From Bacillus sp. FJAT-25509 (GTDB lineage Bacteria; Bacillota; Bacilli; Bacillales; Bacillaceae_G), in the NCBI RefSeq assembly GCF_001420605.1, contig NZ_LJIZ01000038.1, positions 248,001 through 312,000 of the forward strand: 64,000 nt of DNA. Reading direction: 5' to 3'. Below, piece by piece: positions 17,351 to 26,254 of the stretch. A program made the translations under genes and the position numbers. The notes below the pieces were generated by a model. The model searched no databases. It worked only from the letters and a program-made list of their open reading frames with translations, and was not told the origin of the DNA. Position 1 is the first letter of the stretch; each line of letters starts with the position of its first letter.

Positions 17351-19063
17351 ATGAAAAAAAATATACTTATAATAGCTAGTTTACTATTTTTTAGTTTAAT
17401 AATTAGTCCGTTTCATAAAACATTTGCTGAAACTGATATTCAAGAACAAGTACTTTCACATATTGGTAACTCGTTAACAGAAGTTAAAAATGGTGAAAAA
17501 GATAAAATAAAATCAGATTTATTAGCGATTAAAGATTTAATTAAAAATGAGAAAAAAACGTCAAAATTAAATAAGCTTGTTGACCAAGCGATTAAAGATA
17601 TTGACCAAAATGATCTTGCAACAGTAAAAGATGATATTCGCGGGGTTGCTTTTGAAACCGAAAAGTGGATAGAAAATACAAATGATAAAAAAGATCTTTC
17701 TCAAATTAATCTTACTAAACTAGTATCTCATTTAAATAATGTTAAAACTTTATCAAATGAATCGAATTGGGCAAAAGCACAATCTGAATATAAGCTTTTT
17801 GAAATAGAATGGTCAAAAGTAGAAAATGATGTAAGAAAAGCAAACAGTGGATTTTATGGTTCAATCGAAGCAAATATGATTACTTCAAGGTCAACTTTGT
17901 TTACTGAAAATCCTTCAATTGCTAAAGTAAATGATTCTTTTACTAAATTAATTGATGTTTTGAATAATCCAAGTAGTGACTCAACAAAAGAAGTAAGTAT
18001 TGAGAAAGCAATTAAACTACTAAATCAAACAATCAATTATGTAGAATCAAATGATACAGGAAAAGCGCAAACTACATTTAATGAATTTATACAAGATTGG
18101 CCTTATGTTGAAGTAATGGTTCAATCAAATTCAATGGAATTATATAAGAAAATTGAAAATGATACATCCATTGCACTAACCAGGTTAACAGAAAAGCCTA
18201 AATCTGCTACAACTATGAAAACATTAAAAGAAATTCAAAACAATTTAAACTTAGCTACAAAGAAAACATCTTATACGATGTTTGATGCAGGGACAATTGT
18301 ATTTCGTGAAGGTTTAGAGGCTTTAATTATTATTTCTGCTTTACTAGCATTAGTTTCAAAAGGTAATCAAGAATCAGCACGTAAGTGGATCTTTGTAGGT
18401 GGTGGTTTTGGTATTCTAGCTAGTTTAGTAGCCGGTTTATTATTCCAGTTCTTATTATCAAAAATCTCAGCTGGAATTAGCAATCAATTAATTGAAGGAA
18501 TCTCTGGTCTTATTGCTGTTCTTTTCATGTTGACAGTTGGGTTATGGTTGCATAAACAATCTCGTCAACAAGAATATGGTAGTAAGATGAAAGAAAAAGC
18601 AAAAGCTGCTATTGCGGGCGGAGGAATACTTTCATTAAGCTTACTTTCATTTTTTGCTGTATTTAGAGAAGGTGCCGAAACTGTCGTATTTTATATCGGT
18701 ATGAGTTCTTCAATTACAGTGAAAGAATTGATTACTGGTTTTGCAGGTGGAATCATTTTACTTGTTATTATTGGAATCTTTATCTTAAAAGGAAGTAAAT
18801 TCATTCCGTTAAAACCGTTTTTTACAATTGCAAGTTTATGTATTTATTACTTGACGTTTAAATTCATTGGTCAAAGTATTCATGCATTACAAGGAATTGG
18901 CTACTTGCCTGACCATATGAGTACTATTTTTCCAACAATACCTAAATTAGGGATTTATCCTTCCTTAGAAAGTATCATTCCACAACTAATTTTATTACTA
19001 TTTGTCATTTGGTTGTTTGTTGGAACAAGAATCAAAAACAATAATAAATCAATTGCTGCTTAA
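17351..19063 (+). CDS. efeU: EfeU FTR1-type iron permease with extracellular N-domain
   Basis: The 570-residue protein starts with a signal peptide (cleavage near residue 28, TFAETD). A helical outside domain covers about residues 30-290, followed by a seven-helix FTR1 permease. The two conserved iron-channel motifs are present: FREGLEALIIISALL near residue 320 and FREGAETVVFYIGM near residue 440. I start at ATG 17351, six bases after AGGTG; the GTG at 17342 lies on that site. It closes the efe operon, and the terminator at 19075 follows. Confidence 0.92.
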   Translation: MKKNILIIASLLFFSLIISPFHKTFAETDIQEQVLSHIGNSLTEVKNGEKDKIKSDLLAIKDLIKNEKKTSKLNKLVDQAIKDIDQNDLATVKDDIRGVAFETEKWIENTNDKKDLSQINLTKLVSHLNNVKTLSNESNWAKAQSEYKLFEIEWSKVENDVRKANSGFYGSIEANMITSRSTLFTENPSIAKVNDSFTKLIDVLNNPSSDSTKEVSIEKAIKLLNQTINYVESNDTGKAQTTFNEFIQDWPYVEVMVQSNSMELYKKIENDTSIALTRLTEKPKSATTMKTLKEIQNNLNLATKKTSYTMFDAGTIVFREGLEALIIISALLALVSKGNQESARKWIFVGGGFGILASLVAGLLFQFLLSKISAGISNQLIEGISGLIAVLFMLTVGLWLHKQSRQQEYGSKMKEKAKAAIAGGGILSLSLLSFFAVFREGAETVVFYIGMSSSITVKELITGFAGGIILLVIIGIFILKGSKFIPLKPFFTIASLCIYYLTFKFIGQSIHALQGIGYLPDHMSTIFPTIPKLGIYPSLESIIPQLILLLFVIWLFVGTRIKNNNKSIAA

Positions 19064-19074
19064 TTTGCGTTAAG

Positions 19075-19121
19075 AAAACAGACATGATTGTCATTAATAT
19101 AGACAATTAATGTCTGTTTTT
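19075..19121 (+). terminator. efe operon terminator
   Basis: An outer 11-bp stem, AAAACAGACAT with ATGTCTGTTTT, and an inner ATTGTC/GACAAT stem form one long hairpin ending in Ts. Confidence 0.85.
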
Positions 19122-19257
19122 CTCGTCTTTTCTGCGTATTTATTATCCAATCAGATTTACAGAATAGATTTGATAAAAAATTGGTAAATTATGAGCTAAA
19201 ATATTTAAAAATTCTTTTAAAAGAGATAAGATAAGATTAAAGAAATATAAAGGTTTC

Positions 19258-19274
19258 ACATAATGATATTATGT
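19258..19274 (+). promoter_or_regulatory. 17-bp inverted repeat before msrA
   Basis: ACATAAT-GAT-ATTATGT is a perfect 7-3-7 inverted repeat ending 28 bases before the msrA start. It may be an operator. Its half-sites look somewhat like those of PerR (TTATAAT), but the spacing differs by two bases. It could also be a chance AT-rich repeat. Confidence 0.35.
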
Positions 19275-19302
19275 AAACTAGGTAATGTAAGGAGGATTTA
19301 AA

Positions 19303-19824
19303 ATGATTCAAAAAGCTACTTTTGCAGGTGGTTGTTTTTGGTGTATGGTAACACCGTTTGAGGATTTACCTGGTATACATGGTATTGTTTCAGGTTATAT
19401 GGGTGGGGAACTAGAAAACCCTACTTATGAAGAGGTTAAAAAGGGGACTACTGGTCATTATGAAGTGGTTCAAATTACGTTTGATGATGAATTATTTTCA
19501 TACAAAAAACTATTAGAATTATTTTGGCCGCAAATTGATCCAACAGATCCAGACGGTCAATTCCAAGATAGAGGTTCACAATACCGTGCTGCAATCTTTG
19601 TTCATAATGATTCACAGCTTAATGAAGCAATGGAATCAAAAGAAAAATTAATTGAAAGCAATATTTTTAAGAAACCGATTGTAACCGAAATATTACAAGC
19701 AACTACTTTTTATGAGGCTGAAGAATATCACCAGGACTATCATAAAAAAAATCCAAAACACTATAAAGAAGACAGAGCGATGTCTGGAAGAGACGAATTT
19801 ATTGAATCAAATTGGAAAAAGTAG
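19303..19824 (+). CDS. msrA: Peptide methionine-S-sulfoxide reductase MsrA
   Basis: This 173-residue MsrA reduces the S form of methionine sulfoxide in proteins, using thioredoxin. The catalytic GGCFWC lies at residues 8-13, and VSGYMGG, GHYEVV and the C-terminal EAEEYHQDY are family features. The start follows AAGGAGGATTTAAA. There is no MsrB partner next to it. It is a single-gene unit with its own terminator. Confidence 0.95.
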   Translation: MIQKATFAGGCFWCMVTPFEDLPGIHGIVSGYMGGELENPTYEEVKKGTTGHYEVVQITFDDELFSYKKLLELFWPQIDPTDPDGQFQDRGSQYRAAIFVHNDSQLNEAMESKEKLIESNIFKKPIVTEILQATTFYEAEEYHQDYHKKNPKHYKEDRAMSGRDEFIESNWKK

Positions 19825-19831
19825 GCAGGGA

Positions 19832-19867
19832 AATAATAGAAGCTCCATTAGAGCTTCTATTATTTTT
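19832..19867 (+). terminator. msrA terminator
   Basis: A 14-bp perfect stem, AATAATAGAAGCTC with GAGCTTCTATTATT, closes on a five-base loop and is followed by Ts. Confidence 0.88.
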
Positions 19868-19940
19868 AAGGAAGCATAGGAATATTTATCTATTCTAATA
19901 AAATTCAATCCTTAAATCTGCTCTCGAATGGAGGTATACT

Positions 19941-21380
19941 ATGGAAACAAATCGGAAGTTAGTGACAATCGGTTTGTTGGTAGCTGTTACATTGTCTGCG
20001 ATTGAAGGGACGATTATAACTACTGCCACACCTACGATCACTACGGAATTATCTGGTGTTAAGTTGATGAGTTGGATTTTTGCAGCATATATGTTGGCAA
20101 TGACTGTAACGACACCGATTTATGGAAAGCTATCGGATTTATTTGGTCGTAAAAACTTATTAATGTTTGGCATCATTTTATTTATTTTAGGTTCAGTTTT
20201 ATGTGGTTTTTCACAAAATATGGGTCAATTAATATTATTTCGTACAATTCAAGGGCTAGGTGCTGGAGCTGCATTACCCTTAACAATGACGGTAATAAGT
20301 GATCTGTATCCTTACCAAGAAAGAGCTAAAGTGCAAGGGTATATTAGTGCGGTATGGGCAGTTTCAAGTGTAATTGGTCCATTAGTTGGAGGGTTTTTTG
20401 TAGACTTTATTTCGTGGCGTTATATCTTTTTTATTAATTTTCCATTTGGAATCATTTCTATTATTCTATTTTGGAAATATTATCATCAAAAAATTGACCG
20501 TAAAAAAACAATTTCAATTGATTATTTAGGGTCCATTCTTTTTATATTAAGTACTTTATCTGCTTTATATGCTTTAGTAGTAGGAGGAGAGCAACATAAC
20601 TGGACTTCTCCAAATTTATTATTCCTTTTTGCATTTGCAATCATTTTATTTGGGTTATTTCTTTTTATTGAAACAAGAGCAAAGGAACCATTATTACCAC
20701 TATCTTTATTCAAAATCCGTCATTTAGTCGTAACATATGCAGCAATGTTTATCGCACATGCACTTCTAATATCGATTGAGGTATATTTACCTGTTTATAA
20801 TCAAAGTGTGTTTGGTTTAAGTGCGACACAGTCAGGTTTAATGTTAATTCCTCTTTCATTTGCTTGGACATTAGGTTCGTTTCTATCTGGTCGATTCATT
20901 AAGAAAATGAAGGCAAAAAACATTATCCTAATAGGAGCTTTCTTATGTATTATAGGTGCATTAGGGATGAACTTTTTCCATGATTCGAAACTATTAATTT
21001 ATCCATTTAATGCATTTTTAGGACTTGGCTTTGGGTTATCTTTTCCAATTTATATGATCCTTATTTCATCAGCTGTAGGAATGAACCAACGGGGTATTGC
21101 AATTGCCGCAAATTCCTTTTTAAATACTTTTTCCCAAACAATTACAGTTGCTGTGTTAGGAACCATTTTTACGATTAAGGCATCCGAAGTTTTGAATGGT
21201 CATAAATTAGTTCTTAATGCTCAAAATCAAATCAATCATCTTTCGACAGTAAAAGCTGTAACGGCTGGTTTTGAAATCATCACTTTATTTATGGCGGTAT
21301 TTAGTATTATTACGTTTATTTTCGTCTTATTTTTACCGTCTGAACAATCTGAAGAAAAAAACGTTGAAATAGCACACTAA
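19941..21380 (+). CDS. MFS drug:proton antiporter, DHA2 (EmrB/QacA) type
   Basis: This 479-residue transporter has 14 predicted membrane helices, the number found in the DHA2 group. It opens with LVAVTLSAIEGTIITTATP. Motif A is YGKLSDLFGRKN near residue 68, and motif C-like residues lie in VSSVIGPLVGGFF near residue 140. Such proteins export toxic cations or drugs, but the substrate cannot be assigned. The rarD gene follows 25 bases later, so they are probably co-transcribed. Confidence 0.87.
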   Translation: METNRKLVTIGLLVAVTLSAIEGTIITTATPTITTELSGVKLMSWIFAAYMLAMTVTTPIYGKLSDLFGRKNLLMFGIILFILGSVLCGFSQNMGQLILFRTIQGLGAGAALPLTMTVISDLYPYQERAKVQGYISAVWAVSSVIGPLVGGFFVDFISWRYIFFINFPFGIISIILFWKYYHQKIDRKKTISIDYLGSILFILSTLSALYALVVGGEQHNWTSPNLLFLFAFAIILFGLFLFIETRAKEPLLPLSLFKIRHLVVTYAAMFIAHALLISIEVYLPVYNQSVFGLSATQSGLMLIPLSFAWTLGSFLSGRFIKKMKAKNIILIGAFLCIIGALGMNFFHDSKLLIYPFNAFLGLGFGLSFPIYMILISSAVGMNQRGIAIAANSFLNTFSQTITVAVLGTIFTIKASEVLNGHKLVLNAQNQINHLSTVKAVTAGFEIITLFMAVFSIITFIFVLFLPSEQSEEKNVEIAH

Positions 21381-21405
21381 TATAGAAAAAGAAAGCTGGG
21401 AGAGA

Positions 21406-22341
21406 ATGAACAACACACTTAAAGGGATTTTGTACGGTGTTCTCGCGTATGTGGTATGGGGTGTCTTACCAATTTATTGGAAACTAATTCAAGATATTTC
21501 TCCTTTTGAAATATTAACACATCGTATTATTTGGTCTTTTGTAACGTTAATACTTTTCATTCTTCTTACAAAAAAATTAAAGCAATTTAAAATAACTTGG
21601 AAGCAGATTGTAAGTAATAAAAAAGTATTGGTCTCAATGATTGCTATTTCACTATTAATTAGTACCAATTGGCTAATCTATATTTGGGCAGTCAATTCAA
21701 ATCATATTCTTGATGCAAGTTTAGGCTATTATATTAATCCATTAGTTAGTATTATACTTGGTGTGATCGTATTGAAAGAGTCATTGTCAATTTGGCAAAT
21801 CGTTTCAGTTTGTTTAGCAGCAATAGGTGTAGGATATTTAACAATCATGTCAGGTACATTACCAATCGTAGCAATATTATTATCTTTAACATTTGCCTTT
21901 TACGGATTATTGAAAAAGATTTTAAATATCGATTCTTTTTTAAGCCTTACAATAGAGACATTATTAATTTTTCCAGTAGCCTTACTTTATTTTGGTTTCC
22001 TAGCTTATAAAGGCCAAGCAGGACTTGTACAAAGTGCACCAATTGAGCAATTATTAATAGTAGGTGCTGGCTTAGTAACAATTATTCCTTTATTATTTTT
22101 CGGTAAAGCAGCACAATTAATACCGTATACTTATGTTGGTTTTTTACAATTTATTTCACCAACAATTAGTTTATTAATAGGGATTTTATTATACGATGAA
22201 AGTTTTTCAAAGAAAGACTTTATCTCATTTTCATTTATTTGGTTAGCATGTGTCGTATTTGCGATTTCAACTACACCGTTTATGAAATCAATTGAACAAA
22301 AACTTAAAAATCGAAATAAGAAGCAATCAATATCTGCCTAA
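21406..22341 (+). CDS. rarD: RarD-type EamA transporter
   Basis: The 311-residue, ten-helix membrane protein starts with the RarD signature GILYGVLAYVVWGVLPIYWK. It continues with THRIIWSF and NWLIYIWAVNSNHILDASLG, which are diagnostic of RarD. The family is in the drug/metabolite transporter superfamily; its substrate is not known with certainty. The start has GGGAGAG upstream. It is likely the second gene of an operon with the DHA2 pump. Confidence 0.88.
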   Translation: MNNTLKGILYGVLAYVVWGVLPIYWKLIQDISPFEILTHRIIWSFVTLILFILLTKKLKQFKITWKQIVSNKKVLVSMIAISLLISTNWLIYIWAVNSNHILDASLGYYINPLVSIILGVIVLKESLSIWQIVSVCLAAIGVGYLTIMSGTLPIVAILLSLTFAFYGLLKKILNIDSFLSLTIETLLIFPVALLYFGFLAYKGQAGLVQSAPIEQLLIVGAGLVTIIPLLFFGKAAQLIPYTYVGFLQFISPTISLLIGILLYDESFSKKDFISFSFIWLACVVFAISTTPFMKSIEQKLKNRNKKQSISA

Positions 22342-22377
22342 AAATATATTATTTTTGTAGCATTGAAAGGAGTAAAA

Positions 22378-22854
22378 ATGGCTGTTAGTAAAACGAATGC
22401 AATGAGAATGTTAGATTCAAAAAAAGTTAGCTACACAACCTTAAATTATGAGTCGAATGATGGGAAAATTGATGGGGTTTCTGTAGCAAAAAAAATAAAT
22501 AAAGCTCCCGAATTTGTTTATAAAACACTTGTATCAATCAGTCAATCCAAGGCGATTTATGTATTTGTCATACCAGTTGAAAAAGAATTAGATTTAAAAT
22601 TAGCCGCAAAAGCTGCTGGAGAAAAGAAAGTAGAATTATTACCAGTGAAAGACCTTTTAGCAAGTACTGGATATGTTCGAGGTGGCTGTTCACCGATTGG
22701 AATGAAAAAGCAATACCCTACTTTCATTGAAGAATCTGTTAATTATATAGAAGAGATTATTGTTAGCGGTGGAAAAATAGGTATACAACTTCAATTGAAT
22801 GCAAAAGATTTAATACAAACAACTCGAAGCAAAATAGCAAAAATTTCAAAATAA
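22378..22854 (+). CDS. ybaK: YbaK/EbsC-type Cys-tRNA(Pro) deacylase
   Basis: This 158-residue protein of the YbaK/ProX editing family hydrolyses mischarged Cys-tRNA(Pro). It shows TNAMRMLDSKKVSYTTL at the start, VAKKINKAPEFVYKTLV, the LAAKAAGEKKVELLP segment with the conserved lysine, and GYVRGGCSPIGMKK near residue 100. The start is ATG 22378 after AAAGGAG; the TTG at 22363 lies before that site. It is 36 bases after rarD and 22 bases before a DUF1294 gene. Confidence 0.9.
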   Translation: MAVSKTNAMRMLDSKKVSYTTLNYESNDGKIDGVSVAKKINKAPEFVYKTLVSISQSKAIYVFVIPVEKELDLKLAAKAAGEKKVELLPVKDLLASTGYVRGGCSPIGMKKQYPTFIEESVNYIEEIIVSGGKIGIQLQLNAKDLIQTTRSKIAKISK

Positions 22855-22876
22855 ACGAGTCTTATGAGGGATCTAA

Positions 22877-23137
22877 ATGGTAGGGTATTTTATGTTTTAT
22901 CTAGTAATCATAAACATTATTTCATTTGCAATTATGGGAATTGATAAGTCTCGTGCAAAAAGAAAAGCATGGAGAATTCCTGAACGCATATTATTTTTAT
23001 TTGCAATTATCGGAGGTTCGATTGGTTCAATTTTAGGAATGTATTATTTTAGACATAAAACAAAGCATCCAAAATTTGTTTTTGGTTATTGGATCATCCT
23101 ATTTATCCAATTTGTAGTCTATTTTTTCTTCCTGTAA
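22877..23137 (+). CDS. DUF1294 small membrane protein
   Basis: The 86-residue protein has three hydrophobic segments and the DUF1294 pattern: IMGIDKSRAKRKAWRIPE, then LFLFAIIGGSIGSILGMYYF and RHKTKHPKF. The function of the family is unknown. The ribosome site GAGGGAT precedes the ATG. It lies 22 bases after ybaK. Confidence 0.82.
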   Translation: MVGYFMFYLVIINIISFAIMGIDKSRAKRKAWRIPERILFLFAIIGGSIGSILGMYYFRHKTKHPKFVFGYWIILFIQFVVYFFFL

Positions 23138-23203
23138 TTTAGTGGGATAGTCTTACCTTAATTGTATAAAATATTTTTATGACAATTTAAGGAGGCGAAA
23201 GAA

Positions 23204-23305
23204 ATGGGACGTGGAAATGGTGGAAGAAAAAATAACGGCGGTCAAAAACAACCAAACTACGAAGATAAATCAAATTTATCTGAATCAAAAAAAGCACAAA
23301 AGTAA
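23204..23305 (+). CDS. 33-residue basic, Gly/Asn-rich peptide
   Basis: This short frame starts at ATG 23204, eight bases after a near-perfect AAGGAGG, and ends at TAA 23303-23305, eight bases before a terminator. The peptide begins MGRGNGGRKNNGGQKQPN and ends KKAQK. It is very hydrophilic and probably unfolded. The strong ribosome site and tight terminator support a real gene. Such peptides in bacilli can be spore or stress proteins, but I do not recognise this one. Confidence 0.6.
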   Translation: MGRGNGGRKNNGGQKQPNYEDKSNLSESKKAQK

Positions 23306-23312
23306 AAAAGTT

Positions 23313-23347
23313 AGCCTGTGATCACTTGGTTGATGCAGGCTTTCTTA
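23313..23347 (+). terminator. Intrinsic terminator after the small peptide gene
   Basis: AGCCTG pairs with CAGGCT, with an inner ATCA/TGAT stem, followed by a T-rich stretch. Confidence 0.6.
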
Positions 23348-23367
23348 TTGGAAATGGGGAATAACAA

Positions 23368-23667
23368 ATGCAAAACGAATGGTTTACAAGAATTAAAGGA
23401 ATAGATATAGATGAAGTCTCAAATGAAAATATGACAATCTATTTTATAAAAGAAGAAGATTTAAATGAGGCTAAAAAGGACTTAAGTAAAAAAATACAAT
23501 GGCCAGAAAATTGGTTAATAATTGGCTTCGATGACGAAACGGATGATGTTATTTTTATCAACGAGGAATCAGGGGAAGTATGCACTACTTATGAATTTGA
23601 ACGAAAATGGGAAGTCGTAACACTGTATTCAAGTTTGAATGAATTTTTAGCTGCATATGGATATTGA
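23368..23667 (+). CDS. Small SUKH/SMI1-like protein (tentative)
   Basis: This is a 99-residue acidic cytoplasmic protein. The core PENWLIIGFDDETDDVIFIN followed by GEVCTTYEFERKWEVV resembles the central strands of SMI1/KNR4 (SUKH) proteins, which often act as immunity proteins to contact-dependent toxins. It is shorter than most family members. The start ATG follows GGGGAATAAC. No toxin gene lies nearby, so the function is open. Confidence 0.6.
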   Translation: MQNEWFTRIKGIDIDEVSNENMTIYFIKEEDLNEAKKDLSKKIQWPENWLIIGFDDETDDVIFINEESGEVCTTYEFERKWEVVTLYSSLNEFLAAYGY

Positions 23668-23747
23668 GTTTTTATAAAAACTAAGGGTGTTCCAAAGCTG
23701 AAATATGGATGGGACCCCTGTATTTTATGGGTAGTTAAGTGTAATTT

Positions 23748-23836
23748 GCAAATAAGTAATCTATCTGTGCAAATAAATGATGAAAAGCTGCAAAAAAACA
23801 GTGAACTGCAAATAAAAATTCGAAAATCGCAAATAA
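23748..23836 (+). repeat. 21-bp periodic repeat, locus A (GCAAATAAA units)
   Basis: Five units beginning GCAAATAA (one is GCAAAAAA) start at 23748, 23769, 23790, 23808 and 23829, spaced 21, 21, 18 and 21 bases. Each unit is GCAAATAA followed by a variable part. It occupies the 460-base gene-free stretch 23668-24124, where I see no other gene. The same unit recurs near 49684-49775 (opposite strand) and 63357-63511. Confidence 0.7.
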
Positions 23837-24067
23837 AAAAAATAATTACCTTTACCAGTTAGGGTATTATGTCCTTATATTTTTAAAATAGTTGATATGA
23901 ATAAGAAACTAGTAAAAAAGTTTGAATTCTTACTAAATCTAATAAAAATCTATTCATTCTTTTAAAAAAAGATCGAATATATCACCTACAAACGAAAAGC
24001 GGTGTTGAGATACCCCTAATTACTGCTATTAAGTAAAAGTTTGCTTTAGTTATAGTTAAAATGGAAC

Positions 24068-24094
24068 AAAAAAGCCATATCATTGATATGGCTT
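24068..24094 (-). terminator. Terminator of the lipoprotein gene
   Basis: Read on the minus strand, AAGCCATATC pairs with GATATGGCTT over a three-base loop and is followed by six Ts. It lies 30 bases after the stop of the gene at 24125-24619. Confidence 0.85.
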
Positions 24095-24124
24095 AAAACT
24101 TAAGTTTTCGACCTTTTATGAAAA

Positions 24125-24619
24125 TCAAAACTTTATATTTAATTGATTTTTTAAATAAGTAAGTAATTCTGGATGTTTTTCCTTTGACCAATACATCATT
24201 TCTTGCCCTTGGCCATTAGAAGTTACTTTCTTTCCATTTGGCTTTTGAAAAATTATCCTTCCATCTTTAAAAAAATTCATTATATATACTTTATTGTCCA
24301 TTGATTCCTTATCCGACAATACAAAGAAGTAATTCCCCTTGTTATTTAATTCTTTGTTTTTCTTCATTAATTCTTCTTTTGAAGGCTGAACTACTTCCAT
24401 TTTGTTTACTTTTTCGATAAACGCTTCAATTTTTTTATTATCCTTTATAGTCATTGATGTTTTCTCAGAGGATACTCCTTTATTAACACCTTGAACCATT
24501 AAAATAACATATTCACTTGAATTTGGAATTTCTAAAATTTTATCATCAGACTTTGATTGGCACGCACATAATAAAATTGTAATTAATATAATTACAGAAA
24601 CTTTTTGTATATATTTCAT
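24125..24619 (-). CDS. Hypothetical lipoprotein
   Basis: This 164-residue secreted lipoprotein has a hydrophobic signal (VSVIILITILLCAC) with the lipobox LCAC and the lipidated Cys at residue 20. The mature protein has EYVILMVQGVNKGVSSEKTS and a central KIEAFIEKVNKMEVVQPSKE, and is rich in lysine. It is a single gene with its own terminator. No family is recognised. Confidence 0.75.
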   Translation of the reverse strand: MKYIQKVSVIILITILLCACQSKSDDKILEIPNSSEYVILMVQGVNKGVSSEKTSMTIKDNKKIEAFIEKVNKMEVVQPSKEELMKKNKELNNKGNYFFVLSDKESMDNKVYIMNFFKDGRIIFQKPNGKKVTSNGQGQEMMYWSKEKHPELLTYLKNQLNIKF

Positions 24620-24697
24620 TTGATATCATCTCCCCTATGTACATATACGACATTAATGATTAATTTCCTTTTTTTACCATTACAATAGGAGTTTTAA

Positions 24698-24752
24698 TAA
24701 AAAAAAGAGGTGCCCCAGTGTCAGCTAACATGACTTCTGAGACAGCCTCTTT
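24698..24752 (-). terminator. Terminator of the MFS gene
   Basis: AAAGAGG pairs with CCTCTTT, with an inner TGTC/GACA stem. A run of Ts follows on the minus strand, immediately after the stop at 24755. Confidence 0.75.
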
Positions 24753-24754
24753 AA

Positions 24755-25978
24755 TTACATTGATAAGTTTTGATTTTCGTTCACTAACTCTACTTTAGAT
24801 TTTTTATCTTTATACAATAATCTAGCAAGAATTAAGAGCGAAACCGTTCCAAATATTAAAACCATATATTGTAAACCAATTGTATCTAAAAATAATCCTG
24901 TACTTAATAGTACGATTTGAAATGTTACACGGTCATACATACTTCTAAATGAGAAAAGTCGACCATGATAAGATTTGTCAATTGAAGTTTGGAAAACAGT
25001 TGAACAAACAGGAAAGAAGCAACCAACTGAAAATCCGAAAATTGCAAATGAGATAAGTGTCATCCAATGGTGATCTGCAAAGAAAAGTGATAGCTGAGCA
25101 AAAGCTACTAAAAAAGTTGAAAAGTATAGTAATTGTTTATTCGTATACTTTTTTGTTAATCGTTTAATGACAAATGCTCCAATCATGAATGAGATACCTT
25201 CACTTGTATAAATAAGGCCTTTGATTGAAGGATCATGTTGAATATCACTTATTTCGATTACCATTAAATTAAATCCACCAAGGAATAGTACCGGGACTAA
25301 GTTCAAGATAAATAAATTTAAGATTGTTGGACTTTTTCTAATAAGTGCAAATATTTCAGCAAATCCTTTGTCAGTTTTAGATTTATTTGTTTTTTCTACA
25401 TTCATTGGTTTGATCGATGGTTCTTCAATTCGTAAAAAGAACGTCATTAAAAATAAAAATGCATATGCTAACATACTCATTCCGTATACATTTGTGAGAC
25501 TAGTTGATACAACTAAAATACCACCAATTGAAGTTCCGGCAATTCTTGATATTGTAGAAATATTCATATGAATACCGTTTAAAGTTAATAACTGTTCGTT
25601 TTTCACAATCATTGGTATGACAGCTTGAAGCGCTGGAAAGTAAAATGCAGCAGAAATTTGTAGCATAACTAAAAATAAGACCATGAAAATAATACTTCCG
25701 TATTGTATTGCGAAAAACATAAGAATCACACTTAACGTACGACCTAAACCACTAATTAATAAAATCTTTTTCTTTGAATATTGATCAATTAACCTCCCAG
25801 CTAACGGACCAACAATAACTCCTGCTAATAAACCGATAAAAAGAATTAACGATTTAAAGAAATCAGAAGATATATGTTTTTGCATAAATTCTAAATTTCC
25901 GATAATTCCGAACCAAAGACCTATACCGGCTCCAAATTCACCGAACAACACGATCCAAACGTTTCGGTTTTTCCACAT
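24755..25978 (-). CDS. MFS transporter, 12-helix
   Basis: This 407-residue major facilitator has about 12 hydrophobic helices. It opens with NVWIVLFGEFGAGIGLWFG and shows the loop 2-3 motif AGRLIDQYSKKK near residue 60. It resembles the MFS_3 / enterobactin-exporter-like group often annotated as macrolide or multidrug efflux. The substrate is unknown. It is a single gene read leftward, with no regulator beside it. Confidence 0.83.
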   Translation of the reverse strand: MWKNRNVWIVLFGEFGAGIGLWFGIIGNLEFMQKHISSDFFKSLILFIGLLAGVIVGPLAGRLIDQYSKKKILLISGLGRTLSVILMFFAIQYGSIIFMVLFLVMLQISAAFYFPALQAVIPMIVKNEQLLTLNGIHMNISTISRIAGTSIGGILVVSTSLTNVYGMSMLAYAFLFLMTFFLRIEEPSIKPMNVEKTNKSKTDKGFAEIFALIRKSPTILNLFILNLVPVLFLGGFNLMVIEISDIQHDPSIKGLIYTSEGISFMIGAFVIKRLTKKYTNKQLLYFSTFLVAFAQLSLFFADHHWMTLISFAIFGFSVGCFFPVCSTVFQTSIDKSYHGRLFSFRSMYDRVTFQIVLLSTGLFLDTIGLQYMVLIFGTVSLLILARLLYKDKKSKVELVNENQNLSM

Positions 25979-26254
25979 AAAAATTTCTCCCCATTTAACC
26001 TAATATAATTCGACAAAATCTATTATCTCATCAATAGTTAAAAAAGACTATGTAAAATCGAAATAAAAATAGAAAAAGTAGTTTATAGGTATCGATTAAT
26101 TGGGGTGTCGTAGTGCTTAATCAGCTAAATGGTAGGTTAGTGACTCAAGAAAAGGATTAAATAGAAATAGATTAGTGAAATAAGAAGGGTATTGTTGAAT
26201 TTGAATTAATAAATTAAAATTTTCATAAAGTTAATTATTACATAGGGGATAAAA

